Shown: positions 49,681 to 58,899 of the stretch, in pieces
Numbering within the stretch: the stretch's first letter is position 1
How the letters are laid out: each line of letters begins with the position of its first letter
Source of the DNA: Sphaerisporangium krabiense
Lineage (GTDB): Bacteria > Actinomycetota > Actinomycetes > Streptosporangiales > Streptosporangiaceae
Assembly (NCBI RefSeq): GCF_014200435.1
Contig: NZ_JACHBR010000001.1
Coordinates: 5,832,001 to 5,896,000, forward strand
DNA: 64,000 bases
Direction of reading: 5' to 3'
Made by a program: the position numbers and the translations under genes
The notes under the pieces: generated by a model
Database searches by the model: none
Told to the model about the DNA's origin: nothing
Seen by the model: only the letters and a program-made list of their open reading frames with translations

Positions 49681-49715
49681 GCGGGGACCGGGGCGGACGG
49701 CGCCCCGGTCCCCGC
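49681..49715 (-). terminator. aminopeptidase P terminator
   Basis: Perfect 15-bp stem GCGGGGACCGGGGCG (49681-49695) with its complement at 49701-49715 and a five-base loop, seven bases after the aminopeptidase stop on the minus strand. Confidence 0.85.
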
Positions 49716-49721
49716 GTCCGC

Positions 49722-51116
49722 TCAGCCGCTCAGGGCGGCCATCCAGGACTCGATCTCGTCCGGGTGGCGCGGCAGGCCGGACGACATCAGGCGGGCGCCG
49801 TGCTCGGTGATCACCAGGTCGTCCTCGATGCGCACGCCGATGCCGCGCAGCTCCGGCGGCAGCGTCAGGTCGTCCGGCTGCAGGTACAGGCCCGGCTCCA
49901 CGGTGAGCACCTGGCCCGCCTCCAGCACCCCGTCCAGGTACGCCGAGGCGCGGGCCTTGGCGCAGTCGTGGACGTCCAGGCCGAGCATGTGCCCGCTGCT
50001 GCACAGCGTGTACCGCCGGTGCAGGTCGCCGTCCGCGTGCGGTAGCACGCCCCACTCGCGCAGCCCTTCGGCGATCACCGCCATCGCGGCCCGGTGGAAG
50101 TCGCGGAAGCGCGCGCCCGGCCGCAGCGCCGCGATGCCCGCCTCCTGCGCCGCGTACACCAGCTCGTACACCTGCCGCTGGACCGGGCTGAACCGGCCGG
50201 ACAGCGGCAGGGTGCGGGTGATGTCGGCGGTGTAGAGCTCGTCGGTCTCCACGCCCGCGTCGAGCAGCAGCAGCTCGTCCCGGTTCAGCCGCCCGTCGTT
50301 GCGGATCCAGTGCAGCACGCAGGCGTGCGCGCCGGAGGCGGCGATGGTCTCGTAGCCGGTGGCGTTGCCCTCCAGCCGGGCCCGCAGCCCGAACACGCCC
50401 TCGACGTAGCGCTCGCCGCGCGGGTGGGCGAGCGCCTGCGGCAGGGCGCGCACGACGTCCTCGAAGCCGCGGACCGAGGCGTCCACGGCGTGCTGCAGCT
50501 CGGCGACCTCCCACTCGTCCTTGACCAGGCGCGTCTCCGACAGGAACGCGGCCAGCTCGCCGTCCCCCTCGTGCGGGGTCACCCGGGCGTCCACGGAGTC
50601 GTCCACGCCGCGCAGCACCCGCGCGGGCCCGGTCAGCGCCTCGGACAGGCGGCCGATCGGCGCGCACTCGATCTGGTACAGCGTCTCGGCCTCGGCGAGG
50701 GTGGGCCGCGCGCCGACCCAGAACTCGCCGTACCTGCGGTCGCGGAAGAACTCCTGTCCGGCCGCGCCGTCGGCGGAGCGCGGCGAGCGGGGGCGGGTGA
50801 ACAGCGTGGCGTGGCCGTCCGGGGCGATGACGAGCACGTCGTCCGGCTCGCGCCCGGCGGTGAGGTAGGAGAACGCGCTGTGCGTGCGGAAGCGGTAGTC
50901 GGAGTCGTTGCTGCGCACCTTGAGCGTGCCCGAGGGGATGACGAGCCGTTCGCCGGGGAACCGCTGGGCCAGGGCGGCGCGCCGCTTGGCGGTGTAGGCG
51001 GCGAGGGGGAGCGGGGCGTGGGTGGTCTCGCTCTCCTCCCAGCCGGTGGTCATGAACGCGGCCAGAGCATCGGAGAAGGGCAGGTCGTGGCTGCCGGTGT
51101 TCAGCTGATCGCTCAT
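49722..51116 (-). CDS. pepP: Xaa-Pro aminopeptidase P (M24B)
   Basis: A 464-residue dimetal peptidase removing N-terminal residues before proline. The N-terminal AMP_N domain (about 40-170) is followed by the pita-bread domain with all five ligands in motifs LLLDAGVETDELYTADITRT (two Asp), SSGHMLGLDVHD (His), TVEPGLY (Glu) and VRIEDDLVIT (Glu). Full length. ATG 51116; SD on the minus strand is moderate (TCCCAAGGACTGCG region). A strong terminator follows. The amidohydrolase lies downstream on the same strand but is separated by that terminator. Confidence 0.95.
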   Translation of the reverse strand: MSDQLNTGSHDLPFSDALAAFMTTGWEESETTHAPLPLAAYTAKRRAALAQRFPGERLVIPSGTLKVRSNDSDYRFRTHSAFSYLTAGREPDDVLVIAPDGHATLFTRPRSPRSADGAAGQEFFRDRRYGEFWVGARPTLAEAETLYQIECAPIGRLSEALTGPARVLRGVDDSVDARVTPHEGDGELAAFLSETRLVKDEWEVAELQHAVDASVRGFEDVVRALPQALAHPRGERYVEGVFGLRARLEGNATGYETIAASGAHACVLHWIRNDGRLNRDELLLLDAGVETDELYTADITRTLPLSGRFSPVQRQVYELVYAAQEAGIAALRPGARFRDFHRAAMAVIAEGLREWGVLPHADGDLHRRYTLCSSGHMLGLDVHDCAKARASAYLDGVLEAGQVLTVEPGLYLQPDDLTLPPELRGIGVRIEDDLVITEHGARLMSSGLPRHPDEIESWMAALSG

Positions 51117-51297
51117 CGCAGTCCTTGGGAGAGGTAGTGGTATGTGGCATGTTACTCATGGCGGGCCTTCCGGGAAGAGCCCCTGATTTGGGTCCCCCTC
51201 ACCCTCGCGGCTTTACCGCGCCGCGCGCTTAACGTTGACCGCAGGTGGGGAAGTCAGAGGTACTCTCCGGGTTCCCCAGCATCACGAGGTGATGTCG

Positions 51298-51726
51298 ATG
51301 CTCATCAGCGCGATCCTGCGGCACAAGGGAAGCACGGTCGCCACCGTCCGCCCCCAGGCCACGGTGACCGAACTGCTCGCCACCCTCTACGACAACAACA
51401 TCGGCGCCGTGGTGGTGTCGGAGGACGGCATGTCCATCCTCGGCATCGTCTCCGAACGCGACGTCGTGCGCCGCCTCCACCAGAACGGCCCCGAGGTCCT
51501 CGCCGAGCCCGTGTCCGCCATCATGACCACTCCCGTCCGCACCTGCGAGCCGGACGCCGACGCCGGCGACCTCCGCAAGACCATGACCGACCACCGCATC
51601 CGCCACGTCCCCGTCCTCAGCGACGGCCGCCTCGCCGGCATCGTCAGCATCGGCGACGTCGTCAAGAGCGCCATCGAGGAGCTGGAGGCCGAAAAGGCCC
51701 ACCTCGTCGACTACCTCCACGGCTGA
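51298..51726 (+). CDS. tandem CBS-domain protein
   Basis: A 142-residue protein consisting of two CBS domains (about 8-65 and 73-135: LYDNNIGAVVVSEDG and MTDHRIRHVPVLSDGRLAGIVSIGDVV). Such stand-alone Bateman modules bind adenosyl nucleotides and often act as energy sensors for an unknown partner. ATG 51298 has AGGTG at suitable distance; ATG 51292 also lies in frame. Confidence 0.88.
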   Translation: MLISAILRHKGSTVATVRPQATVTELLATLYDNNIGAVVVSEDGMSILGIVSERDVVRRLHQNGPEVLAEPVSAIMTTPVRTCEPDADAGDLRKTMTDHRIRHVPVLSDGRLAGIVSIGDVVKSAIEELEAEKAHLVDYLHG

Positions 51727-51901
51727 CCCCCGCCTCCATCCACACCGCCTCGCGGCACCGCCCCATCGACACCGCCGGTAGGTGACGCCCCGTCGGTACC
51801 CCGGTACATGACGCCTTGCGGTACCGGCCCGTCCGTACCGGCCGACCCCGCCGACGCGGCCTCCCGAAAACCCGTGAGGCCGCGAGATGAAGGAGCGTGC
51901 G

Positions 51902-52111
51902 GTGACCAGAACCGCTTTCATCGTCGGCATCTCCATCCCGATGCCCGACTTCCGCGCCCACCTGACCACCGTCCCGGGCGCGGAGTTCCTCCGCGAACTC
52001 CCACCCGCCCGCGCCGTCGTGGCCGTCCCCTCGCGCGAAGCGGCCAGGGCCCTGGCCCGCCTCGACGGCGTCACCTGGGTTCGCGAGGACCGCCCGGAGC
52101 GTCTCCTGTGA
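51902..52111 (+). CDS. small hypothetical protein
   Basis: A 69-residue protein I do not recognise. GTG 51902 is preceded by AAGGAG at six bases, so it is probably translated. The sequence has a beta-alpha pattern (RTAFIVGISI ... RAVVAVPSREAARALARL) and ends EDRPERLL. It lies 175 bp after the CBS gene on the same strand. Confidence 0.6.
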   Translation: MTRTAFIVGISIPMPDFRAHLTTVPGAEFLRELPPARAVVAVPSREAARALARLDGVTWVREDRPERLL

Positions 52112-52152
52112 GTCGATCGGGCGCGGGGTCGCGGGGAAGGGCCGGACGGTGC

Positions 52153-52184
52153 GCGGTCAGGGTCGCGGTCAGGGTCGCGGTCAG
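52153..52184. repeat. 12-bp tandem repeat after the trypsin-like gene
   Basis: GCGGTCAGGGTC is repeated at 52153 and 52165 with a partial third copy at 52177 that overlaps the stop codon of the minus-strand trypsin-like gene. No function evident. Confidence 0.55.
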
Positions 52185-53077
52185 TCGTCGAACGTTTCGG
52201 GGAACGTGGAGAGGGATGGACGCCCGCTCCATTCCTTGGTGGCGCTCAGGTAGAGGTCGTGCGCCTCGTCGTCGAAGTAGGGATACAGCATCGCGTCCAC
52301 GCGATGGTCTTCTGTGATGTCGACGATGCTCCCCATCACGCCCGTGACGTATCCGCGTCCGGTCCCAGGGGTGTAGCGGACGAGCACCGGTCCGCCGATC
52401 GCCTGCCGGCTCAGGTCGCACTTGATTCCCACTGCCACTTCGACGGCGGGGAAGCTTTGGCCGTGGCATGCTTGGAGCCGCCCGCCGGGAAGCAGATAGG
52501 GCTGGCCTTGCGGGCTTTCGGCGTAGCCGAACCCGGAAACGGGTTCGGCTAGTCTGCGATCCCAGGTGAATCCCAGACCTCCTACGTTGTCCCCGAGCCT
52601 TCCTACGTCCTTGGGGCGTCCCGCGGCATCGGCATCTATTCCATCGTAGACGGTGACGAAGGCGTAATTATAGGTGGCCTTTCTCGGATTTCGAAGGAAG
52701 CGGTGGTGAACGTAGACGCTCTTGAGCACGTACTGCCCATAGGGCGCCTTACCGGCGTCGTACCCTGGAACGAAGATCATATTGTCGAATGTCCTGCCGC
52801 TCCTGAAGTCGAAGACGCAGTCCGCCGTTGTGATGATCAGGTTCTTGTTCGGCGAGGACAGAGAGCTCGCCATGCAGCTCAGCTCTTGTCTCCCCTGCGT
52901 GCCGAACAGCCGTCCGACGGCGGGCAGTTCCCCGAAGCCATGGGCGGTGGGAGAGACGGCGGCCCTCGGCTCGCTCGACGCCCCGGACCGTGGGACGCCC
53001 GCGGACGGGATGGACATCACAGATATCAGGGCGCCGAGCGCCCACAAGAGCGAGGCGACTTTGTGCCGGTGCCGCAT
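52181..53077 (-). CDS. secreted trypsin-like protein lacking the catalytic triad
   Basis: A 298-residue protein with a signal peptide (Arg/His-rich start, hydrophobic 8-22) and a chymotrypsin-fold domain. Landmarks align with the family but each catalytic residue is changed: TTADC (Asp86) where TAAHC is expected, YNYAF (Asn137) where D(Y/W)AF is expected, and QAIGGP (Ile227) where GxSGGP is expected. Cysteines at 68/87 and 204/220 could form the two usual disulfides. It is therefore probably a non-proteolytic binding protein. ATG 53077 follows AAAGGACG and sits 10 bp after the caspase-WD40 stop, making it the third gene of the EACC1 operon. Confidence 0.85.
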   Translation of the reverse strand: MRHRHKVASLLWALGALISVMSIPSAGVPRSGASSEPRAAVSPTAHGFGELPAVGRLFGTQGRQELSCMASSLSSPNKNLIITTADCVFDFRSGRTFDNMIFVPGYDAGKAPYGQYVLKSVYVHHRFLRNPRKATYNYAFVTVYDGIDADAAGRPKDVGRLGDNVGGLGFTWDRRLAEPVSGFGYAESPQGQPYLLPGGRLQACHGQSFPAVEVAVGIKCDLSRQAIGGPVLVRYTPGTGRGYVTGVMGSIVDITEDHRVDAMLYPYFDDEAHDLYLSATKEWSGRPSLSTFPETFDD

Positions 53078-53087
53078 GTGCGTCCTT

Positions 53088-56000
53088 TCATGACCCCGAC
53101 TTCGTGCCACAGGATTCCTGAACCGGTTCTCCGGAAAGGTATTGGTTCCACTCGTCTTCTCTGAGCGAACGCCCGGTGATCGCGCAGATGGCCGCGTACG
53201 GATGGGCAGGCAGGCCGACGTCCCACAGACGGACGGTCCCGTCCCGGCCCGCCGTGGCGAGCCTGCGCCGGTCCGAGCCGAACGCGACCGCCCACACCGT
53301 CCCGTGGTGGCCGCGTAGGGGTGGGCCGATCTGCTGGTGAGTGGCGGTGTCCCACAATCGCGCTGTTCCGTCCTTCCCCGCGGTCGCGAGCAGGGGGGCG
53401 TCGGCCTCTCCACGGTCTGGTGACCCTTGGCTCGGGCCGAACGCCACCGCCGTGACCGCCTTGTCATGACCGACGAGGGGCTGGAGTGTTTGGACGTATG
53501 TCCGCGTGTCCCAGAGCCGGACGGTGCCATCGGCGCTCGCGGCCGCCAACAGACGTCCGTCCGGGCTGAACGCGATCGCCGTGACACTCTGCAGGCCCTG
53601 CCCGGCCAGGGTGGTCAGCAGCCGGGGCGTCGCCACGTCCCACATCTCCACCCGGTCCTCGACGGCGACCGCCAGCACCCGTCCGTCGGGGCGGAATGCG
53701 AGGCCGCTGACCATTCCTGTGCGGGAACTCAAGGCTTCGCCGATCATGGTCCGGGTCGCCACGTCCCATAACCGCGTGCTGTCGTTGCTCGCCGCCGCCA
53801 GCGTGCGCCCGTCGGAGCTGAAGGCCACGGCGACGACTGAGCCGCCGCCCCGGGCCAGCACTCCGAGCGACCGGCGGGTGGCGACGTCCCACAGTCGCAC
53901 GGTGTTGTCGTCGCCGGCGCTCGTGACCGTGCGTCCGTCCGGGCTGAACGCCACCGCCCGCACGCGGTCCTCGTGGCCGGCGATCGTCACGTCGCGCCGG
54001 TGGAGAACGTCCCACAGATGGACGGTCCCATCGGTGCCCGCCGTGGCCAGCGTGCCGTCCGGGCCGAACGCGAGACCGTTCACCGTGTGGCCGGTCAGCG
54101 GCCGGTCGATCTGGCGCAGGATCGCCACGTCCCACAGTTGGACGTCGTTGCCCGCGAGCGTCGCCAGGGTCCGGCCGTCAGGGCTCAGTGTCAGGCCGGC
54201 GAGACCGGATCTCCATTCGAAGGCAGGCGTCAGAGGCCGTGAGGTTCGGGCGTCCCACAGTTCGACGTCCTCGCCCCGGCCGGTGTTGACCACCACCTCC
54301 CCACCGGGACTTGTGGTCATGGACTCACGGAGGGCCCTCTCGCCGGGCAGGTCCCGCCCTGCCCGGCGGCCGTCGAGGCGCCAGAGGCGGGTCACGCCGC
54401 CGTCGGTGGCGGCGAGGGTCCGTCCGTCGGTGCTGAGCGCCACGGACGAGACCGCCTCGCCGCGCATGCGAAGGGGGTGCCCGACGGCACGCCCTGTGGC
54501 GCGGTTCCACAGCCGGATCTCACCGCTCCGGTCGCCGGCGGCCACCACGTCGCCGCTGAGGGCCACGGCCGTGAACGGCCGCGAGCCGGTGAGCGGCTCG
54601 CCGGTCTCGACGCGGGCCGTCGTGTCCCACAGGCGCACGGACTGGTCCGCGCCGGTGCTGGCGAGAACGCCGTCGCGGTCGAACGCGAGCGCGTAGACGG
54701 GAGCCGTGTGACCTTTCAGGGTCCCGGTGAGCGTTCGGGTGGCGGTGTCCCAGAGCCGGATGGTGACGTCCTCGCCGTTCTGGCCCCCGTCGGCGGTGGC
54801 GAGTGTCTGGCCGTCCGGGCTGAACGCGATCGCCCACACCGCGCCCGCGTGACCGGTGAGCGGGGGGTTCAGCACGCGATGCGTGGTGATGTCCCAGAGG
54901 CGGGCCGTGCCGTCGCGGCTCGCGGTGGCCAGATAGTGGCCGTCGGGGCTGAAGGCGGTCTGGGTCACCGGGGCGGTGTGGCCGGTGAGCGTCTGGCGCA
55001 TGGGGCGGGCCAGGGCGTCGAGCATGCTGTGCCGTGCCTCGGGGGTGTGCGCGAACTTCCAGCCCGCCGCCGCGAGGAGCTGGGCGGCGCGGGGGTCGCT
55101 GACGGCGAGGCCGTCGCTCTTCGCCGAGAGTTGTCGGGACAGGATCGCCGCCTTCTGCGCCTCGACCTCGCCGCGGGCCTCGGACTCCTGGACGGCCGCG
55201 CGGACGGCGGCGCCCGCGCCCGCCAGGGCCGCCAGCAGGAGCCCGACCAGGCTCACGATGACCCCTCTGCGTATCCGTGCGGCGCGGCTCGCGGCGGCTT
55301 CGCTCGCGGCCAGGAACTCTTCCGTCAGCTCGTGCAGGGGCACGTCGTGCAGAGGAGGGCCGTCGAGGGACGGGCCGTCGGGGCGCGGGTCGTTCAGAGA
55401 GGCGTCGTCGAGGGGACGGTCGTGCAGGGGTGCGTCTTGGAGGGGCGGGGCGTTCAGCGGTGCGTCGTGACGGGGTGGGGTGCCCGTGAAGGCGGCCGTC
55501 CAGCTCGCACGGTTGGACGCCAAGGCCTCCAGCCGTCCGCCCGAATACAGGTAGTCCGGCTTGCGGTCCCTGTCGCGCCACGTGGCGGCGTCCTCGGACA
55601 CCTGCTGGTAGGCGAGCAGGTCGCCGCGGCGGGCGTCGATCCAGTCGCGCAGCCGCGGCCAGTGGCGGAGCAGCGCCTCGTGGGTGATCTCGGCCGTGTC
55701 GTCGTCCACCGTGACGAGGCGCGCGGCGACCAGCTCGGCCAGGACGTGCCGGGCGGCGGCGCTCCCGGCGTCCGCGGGGGACGGCATCAGATCCGTGAGC
55801 CGCGCCTTCCGCCGGGTGTCCTCCGTTCCCTCGCCGAGCCGTACCAGGCGCAGCAGCAGGCGCCGGGCGATCGGCTCGCCCGAGGGGCCGAGACGGCGGA
55901 CGGTGGCGTCGGCCGTCTGGGCGAGGGCGCCGGCGAGGCCGCCGGTCGCCTGGTACCCGGCCAAGGTGAGCACGCCACGCCGTCTGCGCTGCCAGGTGGC

Positions 56001-57587
56001 CAGCAGCGCGTGCGACAGAAGAGGCAGGACGCCGCCCGGCCCCGTGGCGGTCTTCCCCATGCCTCCGCAGTCCCGCAGGAGGAGGTCGGTGAGCCCGTCC
56101 TCCAGGACCAGACCCGCCCGCGCGGCGGGTCGCTCGATGACGGCCCGCAACCGCTCGCCGGTCATCGGCGGCACGACCTCGGCGTGTTTCAGCGCCTCGA
56201 TGAGCTCTGGGTACGGGGCGCAGTGCCCGAAGAAGTCCGAACGCAGTCCGAGCACCACCGATACCTGCTCCGCCTCGCAGATCGCGCACAGCGCGCGGAT
56301 GAAGGCGTCCCTCCCCACCTCCTCGGCTGGAGTGAACACGTCCTCGAACTGGTCGACGACCACCGCCAGGCGTGCAGGCCTGGCCCGTCGCCGGCCGCGG
56401 TCCCGCAGTGTCCCGGCCAGCGTCTCGGCGAGGCCGCCGGGCTCCCACACGATGGCCGCCCGCGCGTCCGCCTCAGGCATCCCGGCCATCGGTGAGAGCC
56501 GGCGGGCGAGTCGGCCGACGCAGTCCGGGCCCGGCGTCAGGTACAGCCACGCCACGTCGGCGCCGAGGTCGGCGGAGCCGAGGGCGGGCAGCAGGCCGGC
56601 GCGGAGCAGGGACGACTTGCCGGAGCCCGATGGGCCGGTGACGAGCAGGGGGCCCACGCCGGGGGCGTGCCGGGCGAGCCGCTCGACCAGGGTGCGGGTG
56701 AGGTCCTGGCGGCCGTAGAAGTACGGCGCGTCGCGGGGGCCGAACGACGACAGGCCCTGGTAGGGGCTGAATCGCTCGCCACCGGGAGCCGGGTCGGGGT
56801 CCTCCGGGTCGTCCGGCTCCGGAGGCCGGTAGGCCGCGTTCTCGACCAGTGGACGGCGGTCGATCCGGTCGGCCGCCTGGCGGCGCGGTGCGGGGAGCCC
56901 CGTGCCGTCCAGCTTCCTGACCAGGCAGTCGTAGACGTCGTCGATGGTCAGCGCGGCGGGTGCGGCGGGGTCGCCCTCGGTGAGGAGCCGGATGAACGCG
57001 CCGGAGAACGCCGTGTGCCGGGCGCCCGGCTCGGCGTACGCGCTCTCGTAGGAGTTGGTGGCGGTCAGCAGGTAGGCGCCCTCCCAGCGCGCGCCGGTGA
57101 AGGCGTCGGCCGCGCCGCCGCCGACATCGCCGTCCGCGAGCCCGGAGAAGCAGCAGTCGAGAATGATCACGATGAGCCGGGCCGGGCACTGGGACAGGAC
57201 CTCCCGTACCACCGAGTAGGGGAGGGCCTGGTAACCTGCCGCGCCTTCGGTCAGGTCCATCGTGGCCGCGGTGGCCAGGTGGAGCTCCCCTGCGGGGCTG
57301 ATGAGGCCGTGGCCGACGTAGTAGAACAAGAAGACGTCGGAAGCGTCCCGGGAGGCCGAACGCAGTACGGCGGCGAACTCCGCGGGGGTCGGCGCGTCCA
57401 CCGAGGTCGAGATGTTCTCCGGGGCCGTGCCCGCGAGGGAGGTCAGGCAGTCGGCCAGGTCCGCGACGGTCGTCGGGACGGCGGGCAGGGAAGTGAGGCG
57501 TGATCCGGGGCCGTACGTGCCCGAGCCGGTGATCAGGATCCTGCTGGCCGTTGACGACAATAATCGCGTTTGTCCGGTGTCAGCCAT
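53088..57587 (-). CDS. caspase - nSTAND1 - WD40 repeat protein
   Basis: A 1,499-residue signalling protease. The N-terminal caspase/metacaspase domain (about 15-240) keeps the dyad: His93 in FYYVGHG and Cys146 in ILDCCFSG. The nSTAND1 module opens with FSPYQGLSSFGPRDAPYFYGR (about 273); Walker A GPSGSGKS 318-325, Walker B LAVVVDQFED 407-416. A repetitive Asp/Pro/Leu linker (about 707-755) precedes one membrane helix (about 775-797). Fourteen WD40 repeats fill the C-terminus (about 862-1460), two seven-blade propellers. Ligand binding is expected to activate the caspase. ATG 57587 lies eight bases inside EACC1; TTG 57611 is an alternative. Confidence 0.92.
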   Translation of the reverse strand: MADTGQTRLLSSTASRILITGSGTYGPGSRLTSLPAVPTTVADLADCLTSLAGTAPENISTSVDAPTPAEFAAVLRSASRDASDVFLFYYVGHGLISPAGELHLATAATMDLTEGAAGYQALPYSVVREVLSQCPARLIVIILDCCFSGLADGDVGGGAADAFTGARWEGAYLLTATNSYESAYAEPGARHTAFSGAFIRLLTEGDPAAPAALTIDDVYDCLVRKLDGTGLPAPRRQAADRIDRRPLVENAAYRPPEPDDPEDPDPAPGGERFSPYQGLSSFGPRDAPYFYGRQDLTRTLVERLARHAPGVGPLLVTGPSGSGKSSLLRAGLLPALGSADLGADVAWLYLTPGPDCVGRLARRLSPMAGMPEADARAAIVWEPGGLAETLAGTLRDRGRRRARPARLAVVVDQFEDVFTPAEEVGRDAFIRALCAICEAEQVSVVLGLRSDFFGHCAPYPELIEALKHAEVVPPMTGERLRAVIERPAARAGLVLEDGLTDLLLRDCGGMGKTATGPGGVLPLLSHALLATWQRRRRGVLTLAGYQATGGLAGALAQTADATVRRLGPSGEPIARRLLLRLVRLGEGTEDTRRKARLTDLMPSPADAGSAAARHVLAELVAARLVTVDDDTAEITHEALLRHWPRLRDWIDARRGDLLAYQQVSEDAATWRDRDRKPDYLYSGGRLEALASNRASWTAAFTGTPPRHDAPLNAPPLQDAPLHDRPLDDASLNDPRPDGPSLDGPPLHDVPLHELTEEFLAASEAAASRAARIRRGVIVSLVGLLLAALAGAGAAVRAAVQESEARGEVEAQKAAILSRQLSAKSDGLAVSDPRAAQLLAAAGWKFAHTPEARHSMLDALARPMRQTLTGHTAPVTQTAFSPDGHYLATASRDGTARLWDITTHRVLNPPLTGHAGAVWAIAFSPDGQTLATADGGQNGEDVTIRLWDTATRTLTGTLKGHTAPVYALAFDRDGVLASTGADQSVRLWDTTARVETGEPLTGSRPFTAVALSGDVVAAGDRSGEIRLWNRATGRAVGHPLRMRGEAVSSVALSTDGRTLAATDGGVTRLWRLDGRRAGRDLPGERALRESMTTSPGGEVVVNTGRGEDVELWDARTSRPLTPAFEWRSGLAGLTLSPDGRTLATLAGNDVQLWDVAILRQIDRPLTGHTVNGLAFGPDGTLATAGTDGTVHLWDVLHRRDVTIAGHEDRVRAVAFSPDGRTVTSAGDDNTVRLWDVATRRSLGVLARGGGSVVAVAFSSDGRTLAAASNDSTRLWDVATRTMIGEALSSRTGMVSGLAFRPDGRVLAVAVEDRVEMWDVATPRLLTTLAGQGLQSVTAIAFSPDGRLLAAASADGTVRLWDTRTYVQTLQPLVGHDKAVTAVAFGPSQGSPDRGEADAPLLATAGKDGTARLWDTATHQQIGPPLRGHHGTVWAVAFGSDRRRLATAGRDGTVRLWDVGLPAHPYAAICAITGRSLREDEWNQYLSGEPVQESCGTKSGS

Positions 57588-57957
57588 CTTCGGTTTTTCG
57601 GGAAGCGTCAAGGGCTTCCGTGATCTGGGTGATGAGCGCGCGCAGTTCTTCGGGCGACAGTGATTTCACGCCTTTGCTGGTGATCTCCAGATGGTCCTCG
57701 CCTCGGGTCAGTTTGACCGTCACCTCGCCCGGCCGTGAATTGAGCCAGGCGATCACCATGCCGGACAGGCCGGCGAGCGCGCCGCCCGAGCCCACGACGA
57801 CCTGGAGGATCTCGGGGATCGGGCCGAGCCTGCCCGGTGCGGGCGCCGCCTCGATGATGCGGGTGAGGCCCCGGAGCGCGGGTTGCCGGCCCGTCCAGGC
57901 GTGCAGGTCGCGGAGATGACCGGCGTCGCCGGTCTCGACCTCGATGATGAAGCTCAT
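57580..57957 (-). CDS. effector-associated constant component EACC1
   Basis: A 125-residue protein with a short N-terminal beta region, one membrane helix (about 52-73, LQVVVGSGGALAGLSGMVIAWL), then a basic residue and a beta-rich tail (RPGEVTVKLTRGEDHLEITSKG) with a terminal helix. This is the layout of the EACC1 family, described as the constant partner of variable caspase, trypsin or TIR effectors with STAND ATPases. The overlap with the caspase-WD40 start and the trypsin-like gene downstream fit that context. The exact molecular role of EACC1 is not established. Confidence 0.8.
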   Translation of the reverse strand: MSFIIEVETGDAGHLRDLHAWTGRQPALRGLTRIIEAAPAPGRLGPIPEILQVVVGSGGALAGLSGMVIAWLNSRPGEVTVKLTRGEDHLEITSKGVKSLSPEELRALITQITEALDASRKTEDG

Positions 57958-58187
57958 GTCCCTGGGTTTCCTCCCGTCGGCGCGTCGTCATTGTGACGGG
58001 GGAAGGCGTGACCGGGATGGCGAATCCGGGATATCGATCTGGTCACTCGATGAACCGGCGTCCGCCCTAAAAGGCGGAATAAAAGGGCGTATCACCGGAA
58101 TAACGGGATGGGCGAAATGCCCGCCGACGCTGCCGATAAGGGAACACGCGCCGGCCGTACCGGCAGCCGGTCCCGCCGTCCCCGGGC
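57958..58187. promoter_or_regulatory. promoter region of the EACC1 operon
   Basis: About 230 bp between the MBL stop and the EACC1 start, both on the minus strand. A palindrome CCGCC-CTAAAA-GGCGG (58062-58077) in an AT-richer stretch could be an operator or a terminator of the upstream operon. No full promoter consensus was assigned. Confidence 0.4.
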
Positions 58188-58889
58188 TCACCAGCCGCGG
58201 GCGGTCCAGGTCTCCAGGTGCGGGCGTTCGGCCGCCACGGTGGTGTCGGGGCCGTGGCCGGGGTGGATCCGTGTCGGGCCCGGCCAGGTCAGGAGCCGCC
58301 GGACGGAGCCGATGATGGTCGGGAAGTTCGAGAGGGGAGGGCCGGTCAGGCCGGGACCGCCAGGGAAGAGGGTGTCGCCGGTGAGCAGGTGGCCGTCAAC
58401 CGAGAGGGTCAGGCCGCCCGGGGTGTGGCCGGGGGTGTGCAGGGCCGTGACCTCCAGCGGCCCCACCACGAGCGCCTCGCCGTCGGCGACCGGCGTGTAC
58501 GCGCCGTCCCAGCGGGCCGCGCTCGCGGAGAAGGCCAGCGGCGCGGGGTCGCGGGCCAGCAGGTCGGCGGTGGCGGTGCCCGCGTCCCAGTGCCCGGCGC
58601 GGCGCGCGGCCTCGACCTCGTGCGGCCAGACCGGCGCCTCGGCAGGGTGCGCGAGGACGGGGACGCCGAGCGTCCCCGTCACGTCCGGGACCGCGAGCAC
58701 GTGGTCGAAGTGGGCGTGGGTGAGCAGGACGGCCACCACGTCCAGGTCCGCGACGGCGGCCAGCACCCGGCCGGCCTCGTCCCCGGGGTCCACGACCAGG
58801 GCGCGGCGGTCGCCGCGGGCGTGCAGGACCCAGCAGTTGGTGTCCAGCACGCCCACGACGACGCGCCGCAGCACGGCCTCGGCGGCCAT
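58188..58889 (-). CDS. MBL-fold metallo-hydrolase (glyoxalase II-like)
   Basis: A 233-residue metallo-beta-lactamase-fold enzyme. All metal motifs are intact: THAHFDH at 57-63, HTPGHTPG, GDTLF and HPGHGPDT. Compact glyoxalase II-like members hydrolyse thioesters or act as persulfide or other hydrolases; the substrate is unknown. Start 58889 lies 10 bp after the DsbA-like stop, so it is the last gene of a four-cistron operon. Confidence 0.9.
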   Translation of the reverse strand: MAAEAVLRRVVVGVLDTNCWVLHARGDRRALVVDPGDEAGRVLAAVADLDVVAVLLTHAHFDHVLAVPDVTGTLGVPVLAHPAEAPVWPHEVEAARRAGHWDAGTATADLLARDPAPLAFSASAARWDGAYTPVADGEALVVGPLEVTALHTPGHTPGGLTLSVDGHLLTGDTLFPGGPGLTGPPLSNFPTIIGSVRRLLTWPGPTRIHPGHGPDTTVAAERPHLETWTARGW

Positions 58890-58899
58890 CAGGGCGCGG

